The notes under the pieces were generated by a model. That model was not told where the DNA came from and did no database searches. It was given only the letters and a program-made list of their open reading frames with translations. From positions 1 through 22,604 of the forward strand of contig DAHWTK010000015.1 in the NCBI GenBank assembly GCA_027328825.1: 22,604 nucleotides of DNA. The letters run 5' to 3'. Of the stretch, positions 22,318 to 22,604 are shown in pieces. Every line of letters starts with the position of its first letter. Within the stretch, counting starts at the first letter, position 1. The translations under genes and the position numbers were made by a program. The DNA is from Nitrospirota bacterium. Its GTDB lineage: Bacteria > Nitrospirota > JACRHJ01.

Positions 22318-22604
22318 TTACTGCAGCGTCGCAGTGAAGGTGCCGTAATCCTTGACTACCCCGTACCTTACGTCCGTATACGTGCCGGATATCGTAGATA
22401 CCCCTGGCGTCAGGGTTCCGGCTGGGATAGCTCCCTTGACGTTTACCTTGCCGCCTTGTCCGTCGAGGAAAGAGAACACAAGGGTGGTGCTTGTGGCGGA
22501 GCCTATGATGCCGCTCGCGTTGCCCGAGTCATATCCCAGGACGAGGCTACCGTACTGATTCAGAGAAACGGAATCAGTGAATGTATTATTGTATTTCTTA
22601 GAGG
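22318..22604 (-). CDS. C-terminal part of an unidentified, probably exported, protein
   Basis: The minus-strand frame is open from the right edge to a TAA at 22318-22320, giving the last 94 residues; the start is outside the window. The sequence is Gly/Ser/Thr-rich with alternating beta-like stretches (LVLGYDSGNASGIIGSAT; TLVFSFLDGQGGKVNVKGAI; YGTFTATLQ at the end), as in secreted or surface beta-rich proteins. No cysteines or catalytic motif are visible. A strong terminator 25 bases after the stop and neighbour-like codon use support it as a real gene. I do not recognise the family. Confidence 0.7.
   Translation of the reverse strand, partial: SKKYNNTFTDSVSLNQYGSLVLGYDSGNASGIIGSATSTTLVFSFLDGQGGKVNVKGAIPAGTLTPGVSTISGTYTDVRYGVVKDYGTFTATLQ

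Noticed and set aside
22352..22558. 68-codon plus-strand frame near the right edge
   Set aside because: It is the shadow of the partial minus-strand gene 22318-22604, which has a terminator in the proper place.

Overview
The window is a stretch of a Gram-negative bacterial chromosome, moderately GC-rich, with frequent ATA isoleucine codons. Signs of an anaerobic or metal/sulfur-metabolising lineage are a periplasmic decaheme cytochrome with its outer-membrane porin, a folate:corrinoid-type methyltransferase, an AmrS-type radical SAM protein, a [4Fe-4S] ferredoxin and a TtcA-type Fe-S protein. Desulfobacterota- or Nitrospirota-like bacteria fit this mix, but that is inference from gene content only. 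I saw no transposases, phage genes, CRISPR array, rRNA or tRNA.

Layout. 1-590: 3' end of a secreted beta-helix protein and its terminator. 593-4186: a two-gene porin-cytochrome unit (decaheme DmsE/MtrA type, then MtrB/PioB barrel), preceded by a possibly structured leader and closed by a strong terminator. 4185-4874 (minus): SYLF/Ysc84 protein with a near-consensus promoter. 4995-8859 (plus): TtcA-like protein, D-aminoacyl-tRNA deacylase, stand-alone receiver, PyrE and a TrpE/PabB enzyme. An AT-richer hypothetical gene (9049-9618) separates this from a class IV aminotransferase (9662-10534). 10617-13779 (plus): Nfu-type scaffold, AcsE-like pterin methyltransferase, SDR-fold protein lacking its catalytic residues, AmrS radical SAM protein and ferredoxin. 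17300-13783 (minus): HlyD adaptor, ABC ATPase, ABC-2 permease and a small unknown protein, forming an efflux operon. 17453-19486 (plus): a lipoprotein, a polytopic membrane protein and a glycine-zipper lipoprotein. 19723-22068: class A PBP (PBP1A). The window ends in the 3' part of an unidentified minus-strand gene.

How the genes fit together. The cytochrome/porin pair should carry electrons across the outer membrane. TrpE/PabB, the class IV aminotransferase and the AcsE-like protein may share folate/one-carbon chemistry. Nfu, AmrS and ferredoxin are an Fe-S theme. PBP1A, SYLF and the lipoproteins are envelope genes. Several intergenic spaces carry palindromic or direct repeats.

No wholly new system is proven here. 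The most promising leads are the AcsE-like/inactive-SDR pair within an Fe-S and radical SAM cluster, a terminator-like hairpin inside the first codons of the TrpE/PabB gene, a possible structured leader before the cytochrome, and an inverted-repeat divergent promoter in front of the efflux operon.
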